From SSC4 sp964642445 (lineage in GTDB: Bacteria; Chloroflexota; Anaerolineae; SSC4; Amarolineaceae): a stretch of DNA of 11,814 nt. A program made the position numbers and the translations under genes. This document shows, piece by piece, positions 6,073 to 11,814 of the stretch. The stretch spans positions 1-11,814 of the forward strand of contig CAZXQZ010000149.1 of assembly GCA_964642445.1 (NCBI GenBank), written 5' to 3'. Under the pieces are notes generated by a model. That model did not search any database and had not been told where the DNA came from. It saw only the letters and a list, made by a program, of their open reading frames with translations. Position 1 is the stretch's first letter. The number at the start of each line of letters is the position of its first letter.

Positions 6073-6693
6073 ATGTACGTTCGTGATTTGATGAGCTCGC
6101 CGGTGCTGACCGTCACCCCCGATACGGGTGCCGGCCATGCGTTGCAGATGATGCGGGAGAAGATCATTCGACGGGTTGCGGTGGTTGACGACGAGGGCCA
6201 TTTGGTGGGTATCGTCAATGACCGCGCGCTGGTCCGGCTCTTGTCGGAGCGGCGGCGCCATCAGACCGATCCTGTGCCGACTGTCGGCAGGGTGATGACC
6301 AGCCCGGTGATTACGACGCAGGCCGATCAGCCGTTGGAGGAAGCGGCCAACATGATGGCTGTGCACCGGGTGGGTGCACTTCTGGTGGTGGACAAAGAGA
6401 ATCATCCGGTCGGTATCATTACCGATCGGGATTTGTATCGGATCCTATTTGATTTGCTGGGTGCACGTGAACCGGGCTTGCGCATCATGCTGCGCTCGCC
6501 GGCCACCAACGAAATCTTGACCGAGGTCGCAGCGGCGATTTCCAATGCCGGCGGGGTCGTACGTAGTTTTGGGAGCGTCACGCACCAGGACGAAACGCTC
6601 ATCATGCTCAAGGTGAAGTATCTGAGCGAAGAAGATGTACGCGACCTGCTGCGCGACTACACGGTGGAAATCGAGAGTATCACCCAGGGGTAG
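6073..6693 (+). CDS. CBS-CBS-ACT regulatory protein (AcuB-like)
   Basis: A 206-residue cytosolic protein made of two CBS motifs and a C-terminal ACT-like domain. The ATG at 6073 has GAGGAGG 8 nt upstream, and the protein starts with MYVRDLMSSPVLTVTPD, the normal first strand of a CBS motif. CBS1 covers about 1-59 (VVDDEGHLVGIVND near 37-50). CBS2 covers about 70-127 (VMTSPVITT, then LLVVDKENHPVGIITDRDL near 103-121). Residues 135-203 (EPGLRIML, then LTEVAAAISNAGGVVRSFG) look like an ACT domain. CBS pairs bind adenine nucleotides and ACT domains often bind amino acids, so this is probably an energy or metabolite sensor. The AcuB name comes from a Bacillus acetoin gene; a role in acetoin use is not implied. 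It has its own promoter and converges on the next gene. Confidence 0.88.
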   Translation: MYVRDLMSSPVLTVTPDTGAGHALQMMREKIIRRVAVVDDEGHLVGIVNDRALVRLLSERRRHQTDPVPTVGRVMTSPVITTQADQPLEEAANMMAVHRVGALLVVDKENHPVGIITDRDLYRILFDLLGAREPGLRIMLRSPATNEILTEVAAAISNAGGVVRSFGSVTHQDETLIMLKVKYLSEEDVRDLLRDYTVEIESITQG

Positions 6694-6706
6694 GACGCGA
6701 ACGGCA

Positions 6707-7126
6707 TCACTCCTCGTCACTACCGCCGGCCGGCATGTCGACGCGCACGAGATCACCGTGATAATCGATGATCACGCGGAAACCTAGCATGCTGAGCCAG
6801 GACCGTGCCTCGGGCGGCATCGTTTCATTGAGGACCTGGTCGATGTTTTTGATCGAGGCATCGACGGCGGCTTTGGTGAAAAGATCGTCCTGACCCAGCA
6901 TGCGTAACATCCCATCGACGGCGATCTCGCGGTGGGCTTCGATCTGTTCGCTCAAGACGCGCAGTACCTGTTGGTCCACTGCGGCGGCCTCGACGTGCCG
7001 TCGAAAATCACCATCCATGACCACATAGTAGGCTGTGTCACCGATGGTCGCCACATCGACTGGGCGACCATCGGTATCTTCAACCAGGCCGGCAAAAAAT
7101 GCTCGATCTGTGCGTGATTGCGGCAT
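6707..7126 (-). CDS. Conserved-looking hypothetical protein, 139 residues
   Basis: I do not recognise a named family. The frame runs from an ATG at 7126 (GGGGA about 4-5 nt upstream) to a stop at 6707, 13 nt from the end of the convergent CBS gene. It is soluble, with no signal peptide or membrane segment. The sequence looks like a real folded protein: an N-terminal beta-rich part (AFFAGLVEDTDGRPVDVA, then YYVVMDGDFRRHVEA), a central helical and acidic part (LSEQIEAHREIAVDGMLRM, then GQDDLFTKAAVDASIKNID) and a C-terminal strand-like end (LSMLGFRVIIDYHG). It lies 58 nt downstream of glgB on the same strand and could share its transcript. No function can be assigned. Confidence 0.75.
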   Translation of the reverse strand: MPQSRTDRAFFAGLVEDTDGRPVDVATIGDTAYYVVMDGDFRRHVEAAAVDQQVLRVLSEQIEAHREIAVDGMLRMLGQDDLFTKAAVDASIKNIDQVLNETMPPEARSWLSMLGFRVIIDYHGDLVRVDMPAGGSDEE

Positions 7127-7184
7127 TGTGTCCCCGTATCAACGATCGGCGATTTGTCTATTCGTCAACACCGTTGGCATTGCC

Positions 7185-9401
7185 TCACGCCGGCCGCGGC
7201 GCCTTAAAAATCACGACACCGAGCGGTGGCAGCGTGATAATAATGGAGTTGTCTCGTCCGTCCCAGGGTATGGGATCGGATGGTGTCAGGCCTTGATTCC
7301 CCACATTGCTGCCCCCATAGTGGGCCGAGTCGGAATTGAGAATCTCCTTGTACTCACCGGCAAATGGGACTCCGACCCGGTATCCTTCGCGCGGCACCGG
7401 TGTGAAGTTGCACGCGACCACGAGGCGATCGTTGACATCACTGGCGCGCCGTTCGAAGGCGATAATCGACTTGTCCACGTCCCTGAAGTTGATCCAATCG
7501 AACCCCTTCCAACTGAAATCAACCTCGTGCATGGCCGGTTCGCGTCGATAAAGCTCGTTCAAGTCAGACACGTAGCGCTGCAGCTGCGCATGCGGTGCCC
7601 ATTGGGTCAGGTGCCAATCCAGGCTGTGGTCCTGATCCCACTCGTGCCATTGACCGAATTCACCGCCCATGAAGAGCAGCTTCTTGCCCGGGTGCGTATA
7701 CATGTACGCATACAGCGCCCGCAGGTTGGCAAACTTCTGCCAATCGTCCCCTGGCATCTTGGTGATCATCGCCTTTTTCAGGTGAACCACTTCATCGTGC
7801 GAGAAGGGCAGGATGAAGTTCTCGCTGAAGGCGTACATCAACGAGAAGGTGATGCTGTTGTGGTGATAGCGCCGGTACACGGTTTCCAGCTCCATGTAAT
7901 CGAGCATGTCGTGCATCCAGCCCATGTTCCACTTTAGATCGAACCCCAGCCCGCCGACGTAGGGTGGGCGTGTCACCAGCGGCCAGGCGGTCGACTCCTC
8001 GGCCATCGTGAGCACACCGGGGTATTCGACGTGCACGAGCTCGTTGAAACGCCGGATAAAATCGACCGCTTCCAGGTTTTCGCGTCCGCCATATTGGTTC
8101 GGAACCCAATCACCATGTTCGCGACCGAAGTCCAGGTAGAGCATGGACGCAACGGCATCGACGCGAAAACCGTCGATGTGGTATTTGTCGAGCCAGAACA
8201 GCGCATTGGACAGCAGGAAGTTGCGCACTTCGTTGCGTCCGTAGTTGAACACCTTCGTGCCCCACTGCGCGTGCTCACCCTTGCGTGGATCGGCGTGCTC
8301 GTACAGGTGTGTGCCGTCGAAATAACCCAGTCCATGGCTGTCGGAAGGGAAGTGCGCCGGCACCCAGTCCAGGATCACGCCGATGCCGTTCTGGTGCATG
8401 TGATCGACGAAGTACATGAACTCGGCGGGTGTGCCAAAACGACTCGTGGGTGCATAATAACCGACCGTTTGATAGCCCCATGACCCGTCGTACGGATGTT
8501 CACAAATGGGCAGCAGTTCGATATGGGTATAACCCAATTCTTTGACGTATGCTGCCAGCTGGTGGGCCAGGTCATGGTAGTTGAGATAACCGTTGGTTTC
8601 CGGTACCCGGCGCCACGATCCGAGGTGCACTTCGTAAATCGCCACCGGTGCGGCAAAGGCCTGGTGCTCGGCGCGCGCTGCCACCCAGTCATCATCTTTC
8701 CAGTCATACTGGCCAATGTCGAACACCACCGAACCGGTTTGGGGCCGGATCTCGGCGTAGAACCCGTAAGGGTCGGCTTTGTCCACCAGGTAACCGCCAA
8801 AGCGCGACTTGATCTCGTATTTGTACAATTCACCCTGCCCCAGGCCTGGGACAAACAGCTCCCAGATGCCGCCCGGGCCGCGCAGCTGCATGGGATGCGT
8901 GCGACCATCCCACTGGTTAAAATTCCCTTTAACGCTGACGCGTTCCGCATTGGGGGCCCACACGGCAAAATGCACCCCAGGCATACCATCGACCACGCGC
9001 AGATGGGCGCCGAGTTTCTCGTACGTACGAAAATGGGTGCCCTCCCCAATCAAGTGCAGATCGAAATCGGTCAATTGCAGCGGGTAGGCAAAGGGGTCTT
9101 CGATGTCCGATTCGGCACCGTTGTGTCCAATCAGGTGCAAGTAATAAGGAAACAACGTATCCCGATCCTCGAAGACCGCCTCGAAAAAGCCAGCATCGTC
9201 AATTTGGGTCATTGGCGTCGTTTGGGCCAGGCTCGACTTGTCAACAATGATGACTTCGCGATCGAGGGGACGAAAGGCGCGAATCGCCACCGCCATGCGC
9301 CCGTCGCTGAGTTCTTTGACGTGGGGTCCCAAGACGTCGTACGGTGCACCATGATACGCATGGACAATGGCGTCCACTTCTCCATCCAAAACAGTCCTCA
9401 T
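7185..9401 (-). CDS. glgB: 1,4-alpha-glucan branching enzyme
   Basis: A 738-residue enzyme that makes the alpha-1,6 branches of glycogen by moving short alpha-1,4 chains. The ATG at 9401 is preferred over a GTG at 9428: AAAGGA lies 9 nt upstream and the protein then opens with a normal N1 domain (HAYHGAPYDVLGPH near residues 14-27). A CBM48-type N2 domain follows (about 124-235; VHFAVWAPNAERVSVKGNFN). The GH13 barrel contains IELLPICEHPYDGSWGYQ, the nucleophile Asp415 in GFRVDAV, the acid/base Glu468 in MAEEST and the stabiliser Asp536 in FSHDEVVH. Spacings match E. coli GlgB (405, 458, 526). The C-terminal beta domain ends GVVIFKAP. Length is normal and nothing is missing. No other glycogen gene is in the window. 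Confidence 0.97.
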   Translation of the reverse strand: MRTVLDGEVDAIVHAYHGAPYDVLGPHVKELSDGRMAVAIRAFRPLDREVIIVDKSSLAQTTPMTQIDDAGFFEAVFEDRDTLFPYYLHLIGHNGAESDIEDPFAYPLQLTDFDLHLIGEGTHFRTYEKLGAHLRVVDGMPGVHFAVWAPNAERVSVKGNFNQWDGRTHPMQLRGPGGIWELFVPGLGQGELYKYEIKSRFGGYLVDKADPYGFYAEIRPQTGSVVFDIGQYDWKDDDWVAARAEHQAFAAPVAIYEVHLGSWRRVPETNGYLNYHDLAHQLAAYVKELGYTHIELLPICEHPYDGSWGYQTVGYYAPTSRFGTPAEFMYFVDHMHQNGIGVILDWVPAHFPSDSHGLGYFDGTHLYEHADPRKGEHAQWGTKVFNYGRNEVRNFLLSNALFWLDKYHIDGFRVDAVASMLYLDFGREHGDWVPNQYGGRENLEAVDFIRRFNELVHVEYPGVLTMAEESTAWPLVTRPPYVGGLGFDLKWNMGWMHDMLDYMELETVYRRYHHNSITFSLMYAFSENFILPFSHDEVVHLKKAMITKMPGDDWQKFANLRALYAYMYTHPGKKLLFMGGEFGQWHEWDQDHSLDWHLTQWAPHAQLQRYVSDLNELYRREPAMHEVDFSWKGFDWINFRDVDKSIIAFERRASDVNDRLVVACNFTPVPREGYRVGVPFAGEYKEILNSDSAHYGGSNVGNQGLTPSDPIPWDGRDNSIIITLPPLGVVIFKAPRPA

Positions 9402-9455
9402 GCGAAGGATTCCTTTCTTCCTCAACACAGCAGCCTATTGAATTCGCCTGGTACC

Positions 9456-9484
9456 ATTGTAACCCAGATTGGGCGCAGGTTCAA
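9456..9484 (-). promoter_or_regulatory. Sigma-70 promoter for glgB
   Basis: On the minus strand TTGAAC (9484-9479) is followed after 17 nt by TACAAT (9461-9456). The predicted start site leaves a leader of about 48 nt to the glgB ATG at 9401. The motif is well placed, and it is divergent from the promoter of the membrane-protein gene. Confidence 0.65.
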
Positions 9485-9526
9485 CTTCGCACCCCTGCTG
9501 TCACGATTCCCCCTGCGCGTGGGTGT

Positions 9527-9555
9527 TTGCACGTCGCCTGGCGCTGTGTTATACT
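9527..9555 (+). promoter_or_regulatory. Extended -10 promoter for the membrane protein gene
   Basis: TTGCAC at 9527-9532, a 17-nt spacer and TATACT at 9550-9555, with TG one base upstream of the -10 element (TGTTATACT). Transcription would start near 9562, just ahead of GGAG at 9563-9566, so the leader would be only about 14-17 nt. The two divergent -35 elements are about 42 bp apart, leaving room for a shared regulator, though no operator is evident. Confidence 0.6.
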
Positions 9556-9575
9556 CCACCACGGAGAACCACACC

Positions 9576-11081
9576 GTGATGTCCGCCGCTTCGACGATGC
9601 CCGCGCCGCCAACCCGCTTTCACCGAGCCATCCTTATTCTGATTGTCGTGTCCTACGTGGTGATTGGGACGCTGTACGCTGTATTCACCCCGCGCTGGCA
9701 GGCACCGGACGAGCCAGCCCACTACAACTACGTGCACGCGCTGGCAGCGGGCGGCACTTTTCCGATTCTGCAGCCTGGCGACTATGACGCCGCTTACCAG
9801 GCCCTGGTCGTCGGCAGCCGTTTCGATCCGGCATACTCGATTGCGCCGTTCCGCTACGAGTTTCACCAACCTCCGCTCTACTACGTGCTGGCGCTGCCCG
9901 TGTACAGTGTGACCCAAGGTGCCATCCTGCCGCTGCGTTTACTCTCCGTGGCCCTTGGCGTTGGCCTGCTGCTTGCCGTGTATGCCCTGGGGATGCGGCT
10001 GTTTGCACGTACGCCAGCCATTGCGCTGGGTGCTGCGGCGTTCACCGCCTTTTTGCCCATGCACCTGACGATGCTGGCCGCCGTGAACAACGATGGCCTG
10101 GCCGAGCTGTTGATTGCTCTGCTGTTGTTATTGTGCGTGCAGGTGGTGCAGCTGCCTGACCCCGATCCGCGGCAGGCAGCCGTGCGCTGGCGCTGGTTTG
10201 GGATTGGCCTGGTCCTCGGGCTGGGGTTGGTCACTAAGACCACGGTCTATACGATGATCCCGGTGGTTCTGGTGGCGATGACGGCGGCTGCCTGGCAGGT
10301 GCGTCGCCAGGCGCCCCAGCGCGCATCGGCAGTGCTTGGTTGGACCCTGCTGCTCGTTGGTCTGCCAGCGCTGCTGCTTGCCCTGCCGTGGTGGCTGCGC
10401 AACCTGTCCGTGTATGGTGGCACCGATTTCCTGGGACTGCAGCGCCATGACGAGGTAGTCGTGGGCCAGCTGCGCACTGCGCAGTTCGTTGCCGAACAGG
10501 GGTGGGCCGCCCTGGCCACACGTTTTGGCACCTGGACCTTTCGTTCGTTCTGGGGCCAGTTTGGTTGGATGAGTGTGCTGATGGATGCGCGCGTCTACGT
10601 GGCGCTGCTTGGCCTGAGTGTGGCTGCGGGAGTGGGTGCTGCGGTCGCGCTGATTCAGGCCTGGCGGGGAGGTGATGCACCGACGCGCTGGGCATGGCTG
10701 CTGCTGGGAACGGCGCTGCTGGGTGCCCTGGCTGGCTACCTGGGTTACAACCTGGGTTTCGTTCAGCACCAGGCGCGGTATCTCTTTCCGGCGATCCCGG
10801 TCATTGCCCTGCTGTTTGCGGCCGGCCTGGATGCTGTCGTCCGGCAGCCGCGGGTGAGCCGTGCAGCGGTGGTGGTGCTGGCCCTGGTGTGGCTGGCCAG
10901 CCTCATTGGCGGTGCGGACCGCTGGACACTGCTGCTGCTGGCGGCGGGCATCGTTGTCCTCCTGGTGTTGCCCCTCCTTCGGCGCTGGTCGGGGCTGGTG
11001 TATGCCGTGCCGTTCGTGGGCATGGCCGCCCTGGCGATTGGCAGCCTCTTCTGGTTTATTGTGCCGCAGTTGGGGGGGTAG
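9576..11081 (+). CDS. Polytopic membrane protein, GT-C glycosyltransferase-like (GT39/ArnT or DUF2142 type)
   Basis: About 500 residues, mostly hydrophobic, with perhaps 10-12 membrane segments. GTG at 9576 gives the better spacing (9 nt) to GGAG; ATG at 9579 is the alternative, making residue 1 below. After the first membrane segment (about 17-37) comes APDEPAHYNY with Asp44-Glu45, the acidic pair expected in the first outside loop of GT-C enzymes, which use lipid-linked sugars to glycosylate proteins or lipids. YEFHQPPLYYV (about 93-103), AAVNNDGLAELL (157-168), LPWWLRN (269-275) and QHQARYLFPAIP (406-417) also fit the GT39/ArnT and DUF2142 groups, which are hard to separate by eye. Substrate is unknown; a role in cell-envelope glycan or lipid modification is inferred. 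The frame is open far upstream, but that part is antisense to glgB and not coding. Confidence 0.8.
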   Translation: MMSAASTMPAPPTRFHRAILILIVVSYVVIGTLYAVFTPRWQAPDEPAHYNYVHALAAGGTFPILQPGDYDAAYQALVVGSRFDPAYSIAPFRYEFHQPPLYYVLALPVYSVTQGAILPLRLLSVALGVGLLLAVYALGMRLFARTPAIALGAAAFTAFLPMHLTMLAAVNNDGLAELLIALLLLLCVQVVQLPDPDPRQAAVRWRWFGIGLVLGLGLVTKTTVYTMIPVVLVAMTAAAWQVRRQAPQRASAVLGWTLLLVGLPALLLALPWWLRNLSVYGGTDFLGLQRHDEVVVGQLRTAQFVAEQGWAALATRFGTWTFRSFWGQFGWMSVLMDARVYVALLGLSVAAGVGAAVALIQAWRGGDAPTRWAWLLLGTALLGALAGYLGYNLGFVQHQARYLFPAIPVIALLFAAGLDAVVRQPRVSRAAVVVLALVWLASLIGGADRWTLLLLAAGIVVLLVLPLLRRWSGLVYAVPFVGMAALAIGSLFWFIVPQLGG

Positions 11082-11087
11082 GAAGGG

Positions 11088-11211
11088 GTATAATGTCTGG
11101 TTCCCGACGTTGATGGCGAAGTTGGCCTGCAAGCAGCCGATACAATTGGCAGAAACGAAAAGAAAGCCGTTGAAGATGCCGGCCCAGTCCGTGCCGGTTA
11201 CCTCTACGCCA
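11088..11211 (-). pseudogene. Out-of-frame remnant continuing the truncated dockerin-like protein
   Basis: Shifting the minus-strand frame by one base at 11214 reopens a coherent sequence directly after the stop of the gene at 11212. It reads DGVEVTGTDWAGIFNGF from 11213, then LFVSANCIGCLQANFAINVG, to about 11088. Its style (small, glycine-rich, with a CxxC and a VGNQTL end) fits the C-terminal region expected of such secreted proteins. It stops making sense 7 bp before the stop codon of the convergent membrane-protein gene, so any further C-terminus is lost. I read it as decayed coding sequence, although a sequencing indel could explain the frameshift part. Confidence 0.55.
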
Positions 11212-11562
11212 TCATGTGTTGCTCAACAGCAGGGGTGCATAGTTGGGATCACCGTAAGACCCTGTAAGTCTGAGGGAGTCGACGCTGCCGCCGCCAATCC
11301 AGGTCTGGCCGAGGTGGTTGTGGCCGTTGTCGCTGGTCCACGCACCGCTTTGGCCCCAGTGGCTGGCTGCCAGTTGAATATCGAAGATGTCCACGTCGCC
11401 GTCGTGGTCCACGTCGCAAGCCGGGTCGTAGGTGGCGCCTGGCGCGCAGGGGGTGGAAGCGGGAGCTGCCGGCGCGTCCTGCGCGCCGGCAACGTTTGTG
11501 GCCAGGACGGCAACTGCCGCCACCATCGTCAATACCAGGGCTAACGGTCTCCATCGGTTCAT
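11212..11562 (-). CDS. Truncated secreted protein with one dockerin-like calcium loop
   Basis: A 116-residue product from an ATG at 11562, with GGAGGA 6 nt upstream. A signal peptide is clear: MNRWRP, a hydrophobic core to about residue 21, and a likely cut after AGA at 27. After a proline/alanine linker comes one EF-hand or dockerin type I half-repeat, DVDHDGDVDIFD at 50-61, with calcium ligands Asp50, 52, 54, 58 and 61. Cys39 and Cys49 bracket the segment before it. The next part (NGHNHLGQTWIG near 79-90, then GSYGDPNYAPLLLSN) looks like the start of a larger domain, but a stop follows at once. The continuation is found in another frame (11088-11211), so this is probably the front of a frameshifted, 3'-truncated gene. 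A full dockerin has two such repeats; this has one. Confidence 0.7.
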   Translation of the reverse strand: MNRWRPLALVLTMVAAVAVLATNVAGAQDAPAAPASTPCAPGATYDPACDVDHDGDVDIFDIQLAASHWGQSGAWTSDNGHNHLGQTWIGGGSVDSLRLTGSYGDPNYAPLLLSNT

Positions 11563-11693
11563 GGCTGTTCCTCCATTCGATCGGTTTGCCGGATCACAAA
11601 GACGCCGGTGCACCAGGAGATCGACTTGAACGTGACAGCCAGACCGGTTCCGGCGCAGGCGGCCAGCGTCTCATCGGCCGCCCGGTGGCGGGT
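11563..11693. other. Intergenic stretch upstream of the truncated secreted-protein gene
   Basis: This 131-nt stretch should contain the promoter and leader of the minus-strand gene starting at 11562. Only the ribosome site (GGAGGA, 11569-11574) is obvious. I found no good -35/-10 pair and no convincing small gene. Confidence 0.4.
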
Positions 11694-11726
11694 AAAGTTG
11701 CCAACTTTTTAAAAGTTGGCAACTTT
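11694..11726 (-). terminator. Perfect double palindrome; probable terminator or repeat element
   Basis: The arms AAAGTTGCCAACTTTT (11694-11709) and AAAAGTTGGCAACTTT (11711-11726) are exact reverse complements around one T. Each arm is itself palindromic (AAAGTTG, one central base, CAACTTT), so it can fold as one long hairpin or as two small ones. It begins 7 bp after the stop of the minus-strand gene at 11734, the right place for that gene's terminator. The low GC content contrasts with the flanks. It could also be a dispersed REP-like element. Confidence 0.65.
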
Positions 11727-11733
11727 GTCAACC

Positions 11734-11814
11734 CTACCGCCCGACCTCCACCGTGCGCACCGAGGCCACCCAGCGGATCGTCGTCCCGCTGGAACCCTGC
11801 ACCTTGACCACCAG
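11734..11814 (-). CDS. C-terminal 26 residues of an unidentified protein, cut by the window edge
   Basis: On the minus strand the frame is open from the window edge and stops with TAG at 11736-11734. The 26 residues include a beta-strand-like segment, TTIRWVASVRTVEVGR, that looks like the end of a folded protein. The palindrome placed directly after the stop supports a real gene end. The family cannot be named from so little sequence. Confidence 0.45.
   Translation of the reverse strand: MVVKVQGSSGTTIRWVASVRTVEVGR

Noticed and set aside
8496..9575. In-frame upstream extension of the membrane-protein gene across glgB
   Set aside because: The extension is antisense to the catalytic core of glgB. 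A ribosome site and promoter at 9527-9566 place the real start at 9576-9579.
11089..11094. Perfect TATAAT after the membrane-protein gene
   Set aside because: No -35 element at a suitable distance. The bases are part of the decayed minus-strand coding sequence (Leu-Tyr codons), and no plus-strand gene follows.
10128..11132. Minus-strand frame of 334 codons opposite the membrane-protein gene
   Set aside because: Only its first residues, from the dockerin-gene remnant, make sense. The remainder is a repetitive Gln/Arg/His-rich shadow.
11496..11807. Plus-strand frame of 103 codons at the right edge
   Set aside because: It crosses the signal-peptide region of the minus-strand gene and the palindrome, has no ribosome site and has no recognisable features.

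Overview
The window is a GC-rich bacterial stretch that most resembles a Chloroflexota (Anaerolineae/Caldilineae-like) draft genome or metagenome scaffold. That placement is an inference from the style of the proteins and intergenic repeats: peptide permeases with long inserts, a dockerin-like secreted protein, and short intergenic tandem repeats. No rRNA or other taxonomic marker is present. A 100-N gap shows that this is scaffolded draft sequence.

Positions 1-5906 (+ strand) form a nutrient-uptake block. It opens with the last 89 codons of a family-5 (peptide-type) solute-binding protein. A structured 206-nt spacer follows, then a family-3 (polar amino acid) binding lipoprotein, the two permeases of a DppB/DppC-type peptide transporter, a thiol peroxidase (tpx), an HisM/GlnP-type amino acid permease, the gap, and a GlnQ-type ATPase. 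Parts of two different ABC importers are therefore interleaved. The amino acid importer is complete (binding protein, one permease, ATPase), but its binding protein lies about 2.8 kb from its permease. The peptide importer has a binding protein and two permeases but no ATPase gene here. A perfect 14-bp hairpin at 5951-5995 closes the block.

Positions 6007-7126 hold a CBS-CBS-ACT regulatory protein with a very clear sigma-70 promoter (TTGACA, 17 nt, TATGAT). It converges on a small unrecognised gene on the minus strand. Upstream of that gene, on the same strand, is glgB (glycogen branching enzyme, all catalytic residues visible). From about 9402 to 9575, glgB and a polytopic GT-C/DUF2142-like membrane protein are divergently transcribed, each with a recognisable promoter.

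The right end (11082-11814) is degraded or partial. It holds a minus-strand secreted protein with one dockerin-like calcium loop, cut short by an apparent one-base frameshift whose continuation can still be read in another frame up to the end of the membrane-protein gene. Next to it is a striking palindrome, just downstream of the last 26 codons of another minus-strand gene that runs off the window.

Most of the window is ordinary housekeeping and transport content, and I see no convincing new defence, mobile or RNA-guided system. The points most worth checking are the gap artefact, the frameshifted dockerin gene, the double palindrome and the mixed transporter layout.
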